Positions 42,258 to 51,768 are shown, numbered from the stretch's first letter. The stretch is DNA of 64,000 bases from Segatella copri (GCF_009494395.1 NZ_VZCB01000098.1:1-64000), one strand, 5' to 3'. Notes: generated by a model from the letters alone, not told the origin. Translations and numbers: made by a program.

Positions 42258-43028
42258 TTACTCAGCCTCGTCCTTGCGAGCAGCCTTCTTCTTAGGCTGA
42301 TCCTTCTGCTCTGCAGCAGCCTTGTCGTCAGCCTTCTCAGCCTTACGCTCCTCGATACCCTCAGCGATAGCACCGCAAACAGCAGTGAGGATAGCCTCTA
42401 CTGAGTCCTTAGCGTCATCATTAGCTGGGATAACGTAGTCGATATTCTTAGGATCTGAGTTTGTATCAACGATACCGAAAACAGGAATACCAAGACGGTT
42501 AGCCTCCTTAACAGCGATGTGCTCCTTCATTACGTCGATAACGAAGAGTGCGCTAGGGAGACGGCTCAAGTCAGCGATAGAACCGAGGTTCTTCTCCAAC
42601 TTAGCGCGCTGGCGGCTGATCTGCAGCAACTCACGCTTAGAGAGGTTAGAGAATGTACCATCGTTCATCAACTTGTCGATGTTTGTCATTTTCTTAACTG
42701 CCTTACGGATTGTAGGGAAGTTGGTAAGCATACCACCAGCCCAACGCTCGTTAACGTATGGCATATTTACAGAAGCTGCCTTCTCGGCAACTACATCCTT
42801 AGCTTGTTTTTTAGTAGCGACAAACAGGATTTTCTTACCTGTCTTGGCGATTTCCTTGAGGGCCTCAGCAGCCTCGTCAACCTTAGCAACAGTCTTGTTG
42901 AGGTCGATAATATGAATACCGTTACGCTCCATGAAGATGTAAGGAGCCATTGCTGGATTCCACTTGCGACGGAGGTGTCCGAAGTGGCAACCTGCCTGAA
43001 GTAACTGGTCAAAATTTGTTCTTGACAT
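42258..43028 (-). CDS. rpsB: 30S ribosomal protein S2
   Basis: S2 binds the 30S body near the neck. The N-terminal region QLLQAGCHFGHLRRKWNPAM, the KKAKDVV segment and PVFGIVDTNSDP are conserved. 256 residues, with an added Lys/Ala/Glu-rich C-terminal tail typical of Bacteroidota. It precedes tsf by about 108 bp and follows rpsI after a structured 154-bp spacer. Confidence 0.97.
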   Translation of the reverse strand: MSRTNFDQLLQAGCHFGHLRRKWNPAMAPYIFMERNGIHIIDLNKTVAKVDEAAEALKEIAKTGKKILFVATKKQAKDVVAEKAASVNMPYVNERWAGGMLTNFPTIRKAVKKMTNIDKLMNDGTFSNLSKRELLQISRQRAKLEKNLGSIADLSRLPSALFVIDVMKEHIAVKEANRLGIPVFGIVDTNSDPKNIDYVIPANDDAKDSVEAILTAVCGAIAEGIEERKAEKADDKAAAEQKDQPKKKAARKDEAE

Positions 43029-43182
43029 TGTCTTTTCTTTTTTAATTGTGTTTACTTTCTTTTGAATTCTAGCTAGAATCAGTCGATGAGTAGTCCCCGA
43101 TTAATGGAATCTCACCGATTTAGATACTAAACTTTTTAGCTCAGCTATAATAATCTGAATATATAATAATATATGTATAAGA
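43029..43182 (-). promoter_or_regulatory. Structured rpsI-rpsB spacer, possible S2 leader
   Basis: The 154-bp gap contains the perfect palindromes ATTCTAGCTAGAAT (43066-43079) and TAGCTCAGCTA (43137-43147) plus the segment CGGGGACTACTCATCGACTG on the minus strand. It could hold a feedback site for S2; no known leader family was matched with certainty. Confidence 0.35.
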
Positions 43183-43569
43183 TTAACGCTTGCTGAACTG
43201 GAAGCGACGACGAGCCTTTGGCTGACCTGGCTTCTTACGCTCTACAGCACGTGAGTCACGTGTCATGAAGCCTGCATCCTTCAATGCCTTCTTATCGTTA
43301 GCGTCGATCTTAACGAGAGCGCGAGCGATAGCGAGGCGGAGAGCCTGGCTCTGACCGGTGAAACCACCACCGTCGAGGTTTGCCTTAATATCATACTTAC
43401 CCTCAGCTTCGAGCAACTGCAATGGCTGCTTTACTACATAGCGAAGGATTGCTGATGGGAAATATGTTTCAATATCTTTCTTGTTGATTGTGATCTTACC
43501 TGTACCCTCTGTGAGGTATACGCGAGCTACAGCGCTCTTACGGCGACCAATTGCATTAATTACTTCCAT
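43183..43569 (-). CDS. rpsI: 30S ribosomal protein S9
   Basis: S9 reaches the P-site tRNA with its basic C-terminal tail. NAIGRRKSAVARVYL at the start, GGGFTGQSQALRLAIARAL in the middle and the terminal ARRRFQFSKR are all present in 128 residues. It follows rplM by 10 bp, the conserved L13-S9 pair. Confidence 0.98.
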   Translation of the reverse strand: MEVINAIGRRKSAVARVYLTEGTGKITINKKDIETYFPSAILRYVVKQPLQLLEAEGKYDIKANLDGGGFTGQSQALRLAIARALVKIDANDKKALKDAGFMTRDSRAVERKKPGQPKARRRFQFSKR

Positions 43570-43579
43570 TCTACCTTAA

Positions 43580-44041
43580 TTATTTATACTGGTTAATATC
43601 AATTGCCTTTGGCTGCTGAGCCTCATGCTTGTGCTCTGTGCCATCGTAAATGAAGAGGTTGTCCATCAAAGAGCGACCGAGAGGGCCCTTTGGCAACATA
43701 CCCTTAATTGCATGACGGAGGATCTTGTCCATTCCATCAGGACGCTTGCGCAACTCAGCTGGAGTATTGAAGCGCTGACCACCAGGGTAACCAGTGTAAC
43801 GTGTGTAAACCTTATCAGTCTCCTTCTTGCCAGAGAATACAACCTTAGCTGCATTGATAATGATTACGTTGTCACCACAATCTACGTGTGGAGTGAAAGT
43901 TGGCTTGTACTTACCGCGAAGCAACTTAGCAACCTTTGAGCAAAGGCGACCTACTACCTGGTCTGTTGCGTCGATTACAACCCACTCTTTCTTAGCTGTC
44001 TCCTTATTAACAGAGATAGTCTTGAAACTTAATGTGTCCAT
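43580..44041 (-). CDS. rplM: 50S ribosomal protein L13
   Basis: L13 is an early 23S rRNA-binding protein. The segments WVVIDATDQVVGRLCSKVAK and GMLPKGPLGRSLMDNLFIY are conserved; 153 residues. First gene of its operon, with a leader of about 155 bases that includes a clear hairpin, which may serve L13 feedback. Confidence 0.98.
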   Translation of the reverse strand: MDTLSFKTISVNKETAKKEWVVIDATDQVVGRLCSKVAKLLRGKYKPTFTPHVDCGDNVIIINAAKVVFSGKKETDKVYTRYTGYPGGQRFNTPAELRKRPDGMDKILRHAIKGMLPKGPLGRSLMDNLFIYDGTEHKHEAQQPKAIDINQYK

Positions 44042-44211
44042 TTTAAAATTTAAATTTACTACTAAAAAACGTTTTTAATCTTTTCTTACTCACTTATGTT
44101 TCGGATAGGTGATTCACTAACCGCAAATCCCGGCCACAGGAAGTGCTATTAACACACCATATCCAGGGGACTCTAAGTGTATCCCCGAAATAATCGGACT
44201 GCAAAATTACA
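44042..44211 (-). promoter_or_regulatory. rplM promoter and structured leader
   Basis: The -7 box TAATTTTG (minus strand, 44204-44211) leads into a leader of about 155 bases. It contains GGGGA-(11)-TCCCC (44168-44188) and GC-rich pieces near 44120-44160 that could fold further. L13 operons in other bacteria carry autoregulatory leaders, and Bacteroidia versions have been proposed; the match here is by position and structure only. Confidence 0.5.
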
Positions 44212-44308
44212 CATTTTTATTTGATTATGTGTAGGTTACGAGTTCTAACCCTAAACTTTTATGAATATTTAACTTAGTTTGCGCTTTTCTGCTCAGGATA
44301 AGCAAAAA

Positions 44309-44344
44309 AAGAGTGCATTGTTAACGGCAATGCACTCTTTTTTA
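44309..44344 (-). terminator. Terminator of glnA
   Basis: GAGTGCATTG (44311-44320) pairs with CAATGCACTC (44328-44337); A/T runs flank both sides. Confidence 0.88.
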
Positions 44345-44371
44345 TTATATCAATTCCTTATCCAGGAAATA

Positions 44372-46561
44372 TTATCTGATGAACAGAAGTTCACGATACT
44401 TTGGCAATGTCCAAAGTTCATCGGCTACGAGAAGCTCGAGCTTGTCTATCTGATAACGGATTTCCTCCATCTTTGGAGCTACCGTGTCATGATAAGCTAC
44501 CGCCTTCTCGCGCTCGCTCTCAATCTTGTTGGCTACCTTACGAGCCTCAACCAGAGCTTCTACACCACGCTCAATTGACTCGGTGCGTTCGGCTATTTCA
44601 CGGATAATCTTCACGTTGCGGGCAGTCAACTTCTTGCCTTCCTCGCCACCGAAGATGTGAATCATGCCCTCTACGTTCTTTGCCAGACGGCTCTGATAGT
44701 GGGTTGCCACTGGGATGATGTGGTTCATGCTCAGGTCGCCCATCACACGAGCCTCAATCTGAATCTTCTTGGTATAGGTCTCCCACTTCACCTCGTTGCG
44801 CGCCTTCAGCTCGCTTTCGCTCATCACGTTGGTCTTGGCGAACATCTCGATGCTCTCCTTGTCAAGATAGCGGTCGAAGACTACCGGGCAGGATGCCTCG
44901 CAATCCAAGCCACGCTTCTGAGCCTCTTCCTTCCACTCATCAGAATAGCCGTTGCCGTCGAAGCGGATAGGCTTGCAGGTCTTGATGTCCTCGCGTACAA
45001 TATCTATAATAGCCGATGTCTGGTCCTCACCCTTTGCTATCAAGGCATCTACACGAGTCTTGAAGTCTTCGAGAGCCTCGGCTACGGCAGCATTCAATAC
45101 GATAAGGGATGACGCACAGTTGGCCTCTGAACCTACAGCACGGAACTCGAAACGGTTGCCGGTGAAGGCGAATGGAGAGGTACGGTTGCGGTCGGTATTG
45201 TCAATCATCAGTTCCGGAATCTCAGGGATATCCAGCTCCATACCCTTCTTGCCAGCCAGGGCGAAGAGTTCGTCCTTATCTGCCTTCTCGATATGGTCGA
45301 GCAGGTCGGTCAACTGCTTGCCGAGGAACGAAGAGATGATGGCTGGTGGTGCCTCGTTGGCTCCCAGACGATGGGCATTGGTAGCGCTCATAATTGAAGC
45401 CTTCAGGAGTCCGTTGTGCTTGTATACACCCATCAGGGTCTCTACGATGAAGACTACGAAGCGAAGGTTGTCCTCCGGTGTCTTGCCTGCTGCATGGAGC
45501 AGCACGCCGGTATCGGTGCAGAGACTCCAGTTGTTATGCTTGCCCGAACCATTCACACCGGCAAATGGCTTCTCGTGAAGGAGCACACGGAAACTGTGCT
45601 TATGAGCCACGCGCTTCATCAAGCTCATCAGGAGCATGTTATGGTCTACGGCAAGATTGCATTCCTCATAGATTGGTGCCAGCTCAAACTGGTTTGGTGC
45701 CACCTCGTTATGACGGGTCTTGCAAGGGATGCCGAGTTCGAGCGCCTGTACTTCCAAGTCTTTCATGAAAGCCTGCACACGCTCAGGAATGGTTCCGAAA
45801 TAATGGTCGTCCATCTGCTGGTTCTTTGCAGAGTCGTGTCCCATCAGGGTACGACCCGTGAGCATCAGGTCAGGACGAGCCGAGTAAAGGCTCTCGTCTA
45901 CCAGGAAGTACTCCTGCTCCCATCCGAGATTGGTCTGCACCTTCTTCACCTGAGGGTAGAAATAGTGGCACACCTCGGTAGCCGCCTCGCTCAGGGTATG
46001 GAGCGAGCGGAGCAATGGAGCCTTGTAGTCCAAAGCCTCACCGGTATAAGATATAAAGATGGTAGGGATACAGAGGGTATCGTCGATGATGAACACAGGC
46101 GATGTAGGATCCCATGCAGAATAGCCACGAGCCTCGAAGGTGTTGCGGATACCGCCGTTAGGGAATGAGCTGGCATCAGGTTCCTGCTGTACGAGCAGCT
46201 TGCCAGAGAATTCTTCTATCATACCCCCCTTTCCATCGTGCTCCACGAAGGCATCATGCTTCTCGGCAGTACCCTCGGTCAATGGCTGGAACCAGTGAGT
46301 ATAATGTGTTACCCCGTTTTCCTCAGCCCAGAGCTTCATGCCGGCAGCCACGGCATCAGCGATGGAACGGTCCAGACGAGTACCATTATCAATCACATCG
46401 ATGAGTTTCTCGTACACATCAGATGGCAGATACTTGTACATCTTCTGACGGTTGAATACATACTTAGCGAAGTACTCCGAAGGGCGCACCTTGGGAGCCT
46501 TTACCTCTACAGGTCTTTTCTTAAAGGCCTCGGCTACAACCTCAAATCTCAAATTAGCCAT
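44372..46561 (-). CDS. glnN: Type III glutamine synthetase
   Basis: GSIII makes glutamine from glutamate, ammonia and ATP as a large dodecamer; it is typical of Bacteroidota and cyanobacteria. The 729-residue length and motifs GWEQEYFLVD, NQFELAPIYE, FAGVNGSGKHNNWSLC and NRTSPFAFTGNRFEFR fit that family rather than GSI. A -7 box (46593-46600) lies 32 bp before the start. Single-gene unit with a terminator after it. Confidence 0.97.
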   Translation of the reverse strand: MANLRFEVVAEAFKKRPVEVKAPKVRPSEYFAKYVFNRQKMYKYLPSDVYEKLIDVIDNGTRLDRSIADAVAAGMKLWAEENGVTHYTHWFQPLTEGTAEKHDAFVEHDGKGGMIEEFSGKLLVQQEPDASSFPNGGIRNTFEARGYSAWDPTSPVFIIDDTLCIPTIFISYTGEALDYKAPLLRSLHTLSEAATEVCHYFYPQVKKVQTNLGWEQEYFLVDESLYSARPDLMLTGRTLMGHDSAKNQQMDDHYFGTIPERVQAFMKDLEVQALELGIPCKTRHNEVAPNQFELAPIYEECNLAVDHNMLLMSLMKRVAHKHSFRVLLHEKPFAGVNGSGKHNNWSLCTDTGVLLHAAGKTPEDNLRFVVFIVETLMGVYKHNGLLKASIMSATNAHRLGANEAPPAIISSFLGKQLTDLLDHIEKADKDELFALAGKKGMELDIPEIPELMIDNTDRNRTSPFAFTGNRFEFRAVGSEANCASSLIVLNAAVAEALEDFKTRVDALIAKGEDQTSAIIDIVREDIKTCKPIRFDGNGYSDEWKEEAQKRGLDCEASCPVVFDRYLDKESIEMFAKTNVMSESELKARNEVKWETYTKKIQIEARVMGDLSMNHIIPVATHYQSRLAKNVEGMIHIFGGEEGKKLTARNVKIIREIAERTESIERGVEALVEARKVANKIESEREKAVAYHDTVAPKMEEIRYQIDKLELLVADELWTLPKYRELLFIR

Positions 46562-46592
46562 TCTTCTTTTATTATTTATAAGTTTGCGGGTG

Positions 46593-46600
46593 CAAAGTTA
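46593..46600 (-). promoter_or_regulatory. -7 box of glnN
   Basis: The minus strand reads TAACTTTG about 32 bp before the start codon. Confidence 0.6.
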
Positions 46601-46728
46601 CGAAAAAATGAGCAGATTGCTAGCGTTTGAGCGTATTTTTTATGCAAAATTCAAACTTTTCTTGTACATAGCCTGCAAAAGTTCATCATTCCATGCACCT
46701 GCCAACTATTTTTCCCATCTTGGCAACC

Positions 46729-47529
46729 TTAGAAGATTCTGCCTACAATCTGCAATTTGAGCACCGGATAGTACTTCCAGTCTTCGATAAACTTGGAGAT
46801 GTCGTCAGCATCATCGCCCATCGTATCGTTCAACACCTTGTTGATTTCCACCTTCTCATCGTTCTGGTAAACCTTCAGGGTTCCCATAAACTGGCATCCC
46901 AGTTCCACACGTACACCTACGCGCTTCTTGGGAACCAGTCTGCCGAAGCCCAGACCCAGATAAGGACGGAAGGAATTACAGCGGATGTCGCCATGGATAT
47001 CGAAGTTATCGTCCAGCTTCACGTTATAATCAGCCAGTCCCACGCTGACCAGGTCAAGGATTTCCTGCTTGTAAGCTGGATACTGGTTGGCGAATCTCTC
47101 AATCTCGTCACTATGACCGCTCAGTTTGGCGATTTTAGGATTGCCGAATGAGAAACCACCAGTAAGGAAGAACTTGCTGTTTCCTCCAAAAGGATAGAGA
47201 TGTGCCTTGACGTTGAAGGTAGTACGTGCGATATCCACCTCGGTATTCACCGTAGCATCCGGGATTCTCACCGCCACTCCCTGCACGTTGAGCGATGCAT
47301 TCGAATGCAAGTCAACATCGGCATTAGCCTTGATGCTTGGCATGAGACTGACTCCCGCCTCCAGCTCAAGATAATTGGTGATAGGAGCAGCCACACCCAC
47401 GTTGATACCCTCAGTGCCAGCACCCACATTCAGCCCCACGTGGTTGAATATAGATCTCTGGAACTGTGCGAAACCACTTGTCACAAACACCAGGCTAAGA
47501 ACAGCCATCATAAAGATTCGTCTTTTCAT
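46729..47529 (-). CDS. Putative outer-membrane beta-barrel protein
   Basis: A 266-residue exported protein of unknown role. The signal peptide (MKRRIFMMAVLSLVFVTSGF then AQ) is clear; the rest alternates hydrophobic and polar residues with aromatic strand ends (GLNVGAG, YLELEAGVSLMP, GGFSFGN, YLGLGFGRLVPKKR) and ends in IVGRIF, the aromatic C-terminus common in barrels. I use ATG 47529; ATG 47535 is two residues upstream. It has its own -7 box (minus strand, 47594-47601) and no co-transcribed neighbour. Confidence 0.75.
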   Translation of the reverse strand: MKRRIFMMAVLSLVFVTSGFAQFQRSIFNHVGLNVGAGTEGINVGVAAPITNYLELEAGVSLMPSIKANADVDLHSNASLNVQGVAVRIPDATVNTEVDIARTTFNVKAHLYPFGGNSKFFLTGGFSFGNPKIAKLSGHSDEIERFANQYPAYKQEILDLVSVGLADYNVKLDDNFDIHGDIRCNSFRPYLGLGFGRLVPKKRVGVRVELGCQFMGTLKVYQNDEKVEINKVLNDTMGDDADDISKFIEDWKYYPVLKLQIVGRIF

Positions 47530-47593
47530 ACTCATCTAATTTTAAATTGTTATTATTTCAGTTCTCAATAAAGTCATGATTACTTATTGTTTG

Positions 47594-47601
47594 CAAAGAT
47601 A
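47594..47601 (-). promoter_or_regulatory. -7 box of the barrel gene
   Basis: The minus strand reads TATCTTTG about 65 bp before the start codon. Confidence 0.6.
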
Positions 47602-47724
47602 CGACTTTTTTCTGATACCACCAAAAATGCCCTGCAGAAATGTGTTAGTAACTTCTGTAACCGCAACCACTGTAACCACCTCTGGGAGGTGTGCAAACTT
47701 TGGGACAAAGATTGATTCACGCAT

Positions 47725-47816
47725 ATTATTTCTCGGATTTGAGTATTTTAACGTCGATTATTTCTCGGATTTGAGTATTTTAACGCGATTTATTTCTCGG
47801 ATTTGAGTATTTTTAC
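47725..47816. repeat. Three 32-bp direct repeats before the AAA_14 ATPase gene
   Basis: TTATTTCTCGG followed by ATTTGAGTATTTT starts at 47726, 47758 and 47790, a 32-bp period, and abuts the -7 box TACATTTG at 47817-47824. The first two copies match over at least 29 bases. Confidence 0.85.
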
Positions 47817-47824
47817 TACATTTG
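47817..47824 (+). promoter_or_regulatory. -7 box of the AAA_14 ATPase gene
   Basis: TACATTTG precedes ATG 47851 by 26 bases, directly after the third direct repeat. Confidence 0.65.
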
Positions 47825-47850
47825 CACCTGTTATTCAAAGAGTTACGATT

Positions 47851-49224
47851 ATGGCAGAATATATACATAGAAACATAGATTCAGAACTCATCGCCTGGAA
47901 GGAAGATTCCATGCGGAAACCCTTGCTGCTTCGTGGTGCCCGACAGGTTGGAAAGTCATCAGCAGTTAAAAACTTTGGAAAGCAATTCGAGTATTTCGCC
48001 GAGGTAAACTTCGAACGTAACAAGGCTATCAAAACCTTCTTCCAGGGGGATATTGACGTACGATTGATTGCTAAAAAAATCAGTAGCTATATCAATGTCC
48101 CTATAGAAGCAGGTAAGACACTTCTCTTTCTCGACGAAATCCAGGAATGCCCAGAAGCCATCATGGCACTACGCTTCTTCAAGGAAGATTATCCTGAGCT
48201 GCATGTCATAGCCGCAGGATCACTTCTGGAATTTACGCTTCAGGAACTCCCTACTTTTGGAGTAGGAAGGATTCACTCGCTCTTCATGTATCCGATGACT
48301 TTCGATGAATTTCTGTATGCCAATCACGAAGAAGGGCTCATCCTTCTCCGAAATGAAGCATACGGAAACCAGTCTTTAGATCAAGCCTTCCATGATAAAC
48401 TCGTGGAATACTTCCGCACCTACCTGCTTGTAGGAGGCATGCCGGAATCTGTTCTGGCATGGACCAAGACACACGATTTCAACCGATGCAGAAACATCCA
48501 GGAAGACATCATACTGACATACGAAGATGATTTCAGCAAGTATAAAAAGAGAGTCAACCCAGATTTACTGCGCACAACGATGCGTGGCATCTGTCATCAG
48601 GCAGGAGAGAAGTTGACATACAAGCAAATATCAGCAGATTATCAGAGTTCACAAATCAGAGAAGCCCTCCGCCTGTTGACACTTGCAGGAATCGTTACTC
48701 CTGTGGTTGCTACCTCGGGCAATGGTATTCCGCTGGATGCGGAAGCTGACGAGAAAAGCATGAAGGTTCTCTTTCTGGACCCAGGATTACTGTTAGCTGT
48801 GCTTCAACTGGAAGGCGACCTGTCTCAGCAGCTCATAGAACTTATTTTAGCCGGCACCCCTCAGGAACTTGTCAATAAGGGAGGTGTAACAGAAATGGTT
48901 GCCGGACTCGAGATGATGCGTTACAAGCCATGCATCCAGCGCCAGAAGATGTTTTATTGGGAGCAGAAGGGGAAGAGTGTTGCCGAGATAGACTATCTGG
49001 AAATCCACAACATGAAGATTACCCCTATCGAAATCAAATCAGGCACTCAGGGCGGCATGAAGAGTCTCTGGCTATTCATGAGAGAGAAAAAGCTCACCGA
49101 AGCCTTCCGTTGTTCCTTAGAGAATTTTGGATCATTTGATTACATTGACAAGCAGGACGATGACGCCATAAGGCATGTCACCATACTGCCTCTCTATGCA
49201 TTATCTCTATTGAGAAGCCGTTAA
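47851..49224 (+). CDS. AAA_14/DUF4143 ATP-binding protein
   Basis: A 457-residue P-loop protein common in Bacteroidota and often present in many copies. The AAA_14 part has Walker A LRGARQVGKSSA, Walker B LLFLDEIQECPEA and the sensor-like VIAAGSLLEF; the C-terminal DUF4143 part ends with VAEIDYLEIHNMKITPIEIKSG, which resembles a PD-(D/E)xK nuclease core. Role unknown (possibly stress or mobile-element defence). Start 47851 is chosen because the longer frame from 47803 includes the promoter. It converges on the island terminator. Confidence 0.88.
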   Translation: MAEYIHRNIDSELIAWKEDSMRKPLLLRGARQVGKSSAVKNFGKQFEYFAEVNFERNKAIKTFFQGDIDVRLIAKKISSYINVPIEAGKTLLFLDEIQECPEAIMALRFFKEDYPELHVIAAGSLLEFTLQELPTFGVGRIHSLFMYPMTFDEFLYANHEEGLILLRNEAYGNQSLDQAFHDKLVEYFRTYLLVGGMPESVLAWTKTHDFNRCRNIQEDIILTYEDDFSKYKKRVNPDLLRTTMRGICHQAGEKLTYKQISADYQSSQIREALRLLTLAGIVTPVVATSGNGIPLDAEADEKSMKVLFLDPGLLLAVLQLEGDLSQQLIELILAGTPQELVNKGGVTEMVAGLEMMRYKPCIQRQKMFYWEQKGKSVAEIDYLEIHNMKITPIEIKSGTQGGMKSLWLFMREKKLTEAFRCSLENFGSFDYIDKQDDDAIRHVTILPLYALSLLRSR

Positions 49225-49254
49225 TAAAAACAAGTCATAGTTTTAGTGAAGAAA

Positions 49255-49286
49255 AATCCCTTGCAACATGGCTGCTGCAAGGGATT
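49255..49286 (-). terminator. Terminator at the left island edge
   Basis: AATCCCTTGCA (49255-49265) pairs with TGCAAGGGATT (49276-49286), with T-rich sequence on the minus strand. It resembles the terminator after the intact arabinofuranosidase gene (61831-61862). Confidence 0.85.
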
Positions 49287-49364
49287 CATCATCTTTCTAG
49301 CTTAATGGTAATACACTACATAAACTTAAAAACTAAACATCAAATCCATATACAATAGATTATC

Positions 49365-49556
49365 TTAGAATCTATATACCACGAAGCTGTTCGCCTTCAG
49401 CTTCACATTCAAGACGTTGCCGTTAGCCTGAGCATCTGATACAACCGGAACAACCACGTTCTTGTTGTCGATCTTGTTCTCTGCCTGGATATCATCAGCA
49501 TGAGGAACAGTCATCTTGTCAGGATTCAACTTCTTGATGCCATTGAAGGTAACGTT
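49365..49556 (-). pseudogene. 3' fragment of a GH51 arabinofuranosidase gene
   Basis: The minus strand encodes NVTFNGIKKLNPDKMTVPHA through NVLNVKLKANSFVVYRF and a stop, the same C-terminal stretch as the intact arabinofuranosidase at 61917 (NVTFNGIKKLNPGKVTV to KANSFVVYKF). DNA identity is roughly 85 percent by eye. The fragment lacks any upstream part: at 49557 it joins directly to the ABC exporter gene, whose reading frame runs into it. It therefore marks one end of the inserted or exchanged island. Confidence 0.9.
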
Positions 49557-51766
49557 GAATTGAAATTTTCCAATTGGTTCTTTAACAAATTATAATAATA
49601 TCCATTCTTTGCCACCAGTTCCTTATGCGTACCCCGCTCCACTATCCTACCCTGTCTCATGACTAGTATCTGGTCGGCATTCTTCACCGTGCTTAGGCGA
49701 TGGGCTACTACCACCACAGTCCTTCCGTGGTAAAAAGCGTTCAAATTATGCATAATCTCTGCCTCATTGGTTGTATCAAGGGCATTGGTTGCTTCGTCAA
49801 AGAAGATGTACTCCGGATTCTTGTAGATTGCACGTGCAATCAGTATGCGTTGGCGCTGCCCTTGGCTCACGCCACTTCCCTCCATACCAATTCTTGTATA
49901 ATATCCCATTGGCATCTTGCGCACAAAGCCATCGGCATTAGCCATGATGGCAGCACGATGCACACGATCCATTTCAAGTCGGTCCGTATCGAGAGCTATG
50001 TTGTGGGCAATGGTGTCGCTGAAGATAAAACTCTCCTGCATTACAGAACCAGTGATACTTCGCCAATAATGAGGGTTGATGTCGCACAAGTCCGTTCCAC
50101 CAATCTTGATGCTGCCATGGCTAGGCAGGTAAAAACCCTGCAAAAGCTTGATGAGTGTAGTTTTTCCGCTTCCACTCTCCCCAACAATGGCGGTTACTCT
50201 ACTCTCAGGTATCTCCAGACTCACATCGTATAGGGCATAGTTGCGCTCCGCACCATCATAGCTGAAGGTAACATGTTCCACCCGGATGGTCTTGTCGGCA
50301 GGAAGAACGGCTGCCTTATCCTTTATGTCTGTATCCTCATCGGGCTGGGAATGAATCTCATTCAAGCGTTCAAGGCTCAACTTAGCATCTTGCACCGCCT
50401 GGATAAAACTTATGAAATCATTGATAGGGGCAGATAGTTGTCCGATGATATAGGTAAGCGACATCATCATACCCAGCGTCATGGTGCCCATGATTACATT
50501 TCTCGCAGCAATAAATGTGATGAGGATATTGGTGGTTTGACTAAAGAATACGGAACCAGACTGCTGGAACTGTCCTATCTTGAGTCCTCTCATACTGATG
50601 CGGAAGAGCTTCATCTGCACACGTTCCCATTCCCATCGTTTCTGTCGCTCACAGTTGTTGAGTTTAATATCCTGCATACCCTGTATCAGCTGAATCATCT
50701 TGTTTCGCTCCGTCGCCGACTGATTGAAACGCTTGAAGTCCAACTCCCTGCGATATTTCAGGAAGAATGTCACCCATAATATATATAAGGTGTTACCCAA
50801 CAAAAACACGCCAAGCACCAAGAGATTATAATACCCAAGCACCACAGAGAATACCACGAAGTTGGCGAGGGAAAACACGAAGCCCAACGAGTTGCCCATC
50901 AAGAACGACTTGATGCGTGAATGATCGTCGATGCGCTGCAGCAAGTCGCCCATCTTCTTGGTATCGAAGAAATGGAGCGGCATATTCATCAACTTAATTA
51001 AGAAATCAGAAATCAAGGCGATGTCTATGCGAGTATTCACATGCAGCAATATCCACCCACGGATAAAATTCACGCTGAGTTGCGCCACGAAAAGAACGAG
51101 CTGGGCGATGAGGATGAGCGTGACGAAGCCCAAGTCCTTGCCATTGACACCCCTATCCACCAACGCCTGTGTCAAAAAGGGGAAAACTAATTGCAACAAG
51201 CTTCCCAACAACATTCCCAAGAGAAGCAAGCCCACCTGACGTTGGTAAGGCTTAAGATACTTGAAAAAGAATTTTATGTTACGCTTATGATTCTCGCATT
51301 CCTCCTTGCGCTTGCCAAAGTTCACCCCAGGCACCATCAGTAACGCCATGCCGCAGTCCTGTCCTTGCACCTTGGTACTCAGCCAGCAGCGCAGAAATTC
51401 CTCCTCCGTGTAGCAGAGTTTTTGCGAGGCAGGGTCGGCGATATAGAAACGATAGCGACCTCTTCTGTCTTTCCTCACCTTGTAGCAAACCACGAAGTGG
51501 TTCTGGTTCCAATGGAGAATACATGGAAGCGAGGCATCATGGGCTAGCTGCTCCATGGTAACCCTTACCCCAAGCGTACGAAAGCCCAGATACTCAGCGG
51601 CCTCGCTGATGCCCAGCATCGACACACCATTTCGGGTTATATGGCAATGCTGGCGCAGCATCTCCGCTGAGTACTCCTTGCCATAATACTTGGCTATCAT
51701 TCTCAACGAGGTGGAACCACAGTCCATCTCGTCGAGTTGCAGATAATGAGGAAAACTCTTGTACAT
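49526..51766 (-). CDS. Peptidase-containing ABC exporter (C39 family) of the RiPP system
   Basis: A 746-residue exporter that trims leader peptides after Gly-Gly and pumps the product across the inner membrane. C39 peptidase domain (1-130): Cys16 in LQLDEMDCGSTS, His90 in QNHFVV, Asp111 in IADPA. Six membrane helices follow (about 170-460), then the ATPase with Walker A GESGSGKTT, signature GVSQGQRQR and Walker B YIFFDEATNALD. The last dozen residues (from NSTLPS) come from reading into the arabinofuranosidase fragment, so the C-terminus is hybrid. ATG 51766 (MYKSFPHYLQLDEMDCG) is preferred over 51820 by family comparison. It ends the RiPP operon. Confidence 0.93.
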   Translation of the reverse strand: MYKSFPHYLQLDEMDCGSTSLRMIAKYYGKEYSAEMLRQHCHITRNGVSMLGISEAAEYLGFRTLGVRVTMEQLAHDASLPCILHWNQNHFVVCYKVRKDRRGRYRFYIADPASQKLCYTEEEFLRCWLSTKVQGQDCGMALLMVPGVNFGKRKEECENHKRNIKFFFKYLKPYQRQVGLLLLGMLLGSLLQLVFPFLTQALVDRGVNGKDLGFVTLILIAQLVLFVAQLSVNFIRGWILLHVNTRIDIALISDFLIKLMNMPLHFFDTKKMGDLLQRIDDHSRIKSFLMGNSLGFVFSLANFVVFSVVLGYYNLLVLGVFLLGNTLYILWVTFFLKYRRELDFKRFNQSATERNKMIQLIQGMQDIKLNNCERQKRWEWERVQMKLFRISMRGLKIGQFQQSGSVFFSQTTNILITFIAARNVIMGTMTLGMMMSLTYIIGQLSAPINDFISFIQAVQDAKLSLERLNEIHSQPDEDTDIKDKAAVLPADKTIRVEHVTFSYDGAERNYALYDVSLEIPESRVTAIVGESGSGKTTLIKLLQGFYLPSHGSIKIGGTDLCDINPHYWRSITGSVMQESFIFSDTIAHNIALDTDRLEMDRVHRAAIMANADGFVRKMPMGYYTRIGMEGSGVSQGQRQRILIARAIYKNPEYIFFDEATNALDTTNEAEIMHNLNAFYHGRTVVVVAHRLSTVKNADQILVMRQGRIVERGTHKELVAKNGYYYNLLKNQLENFNSTLPSMASRS

Positions 51767-51768
51767 AT

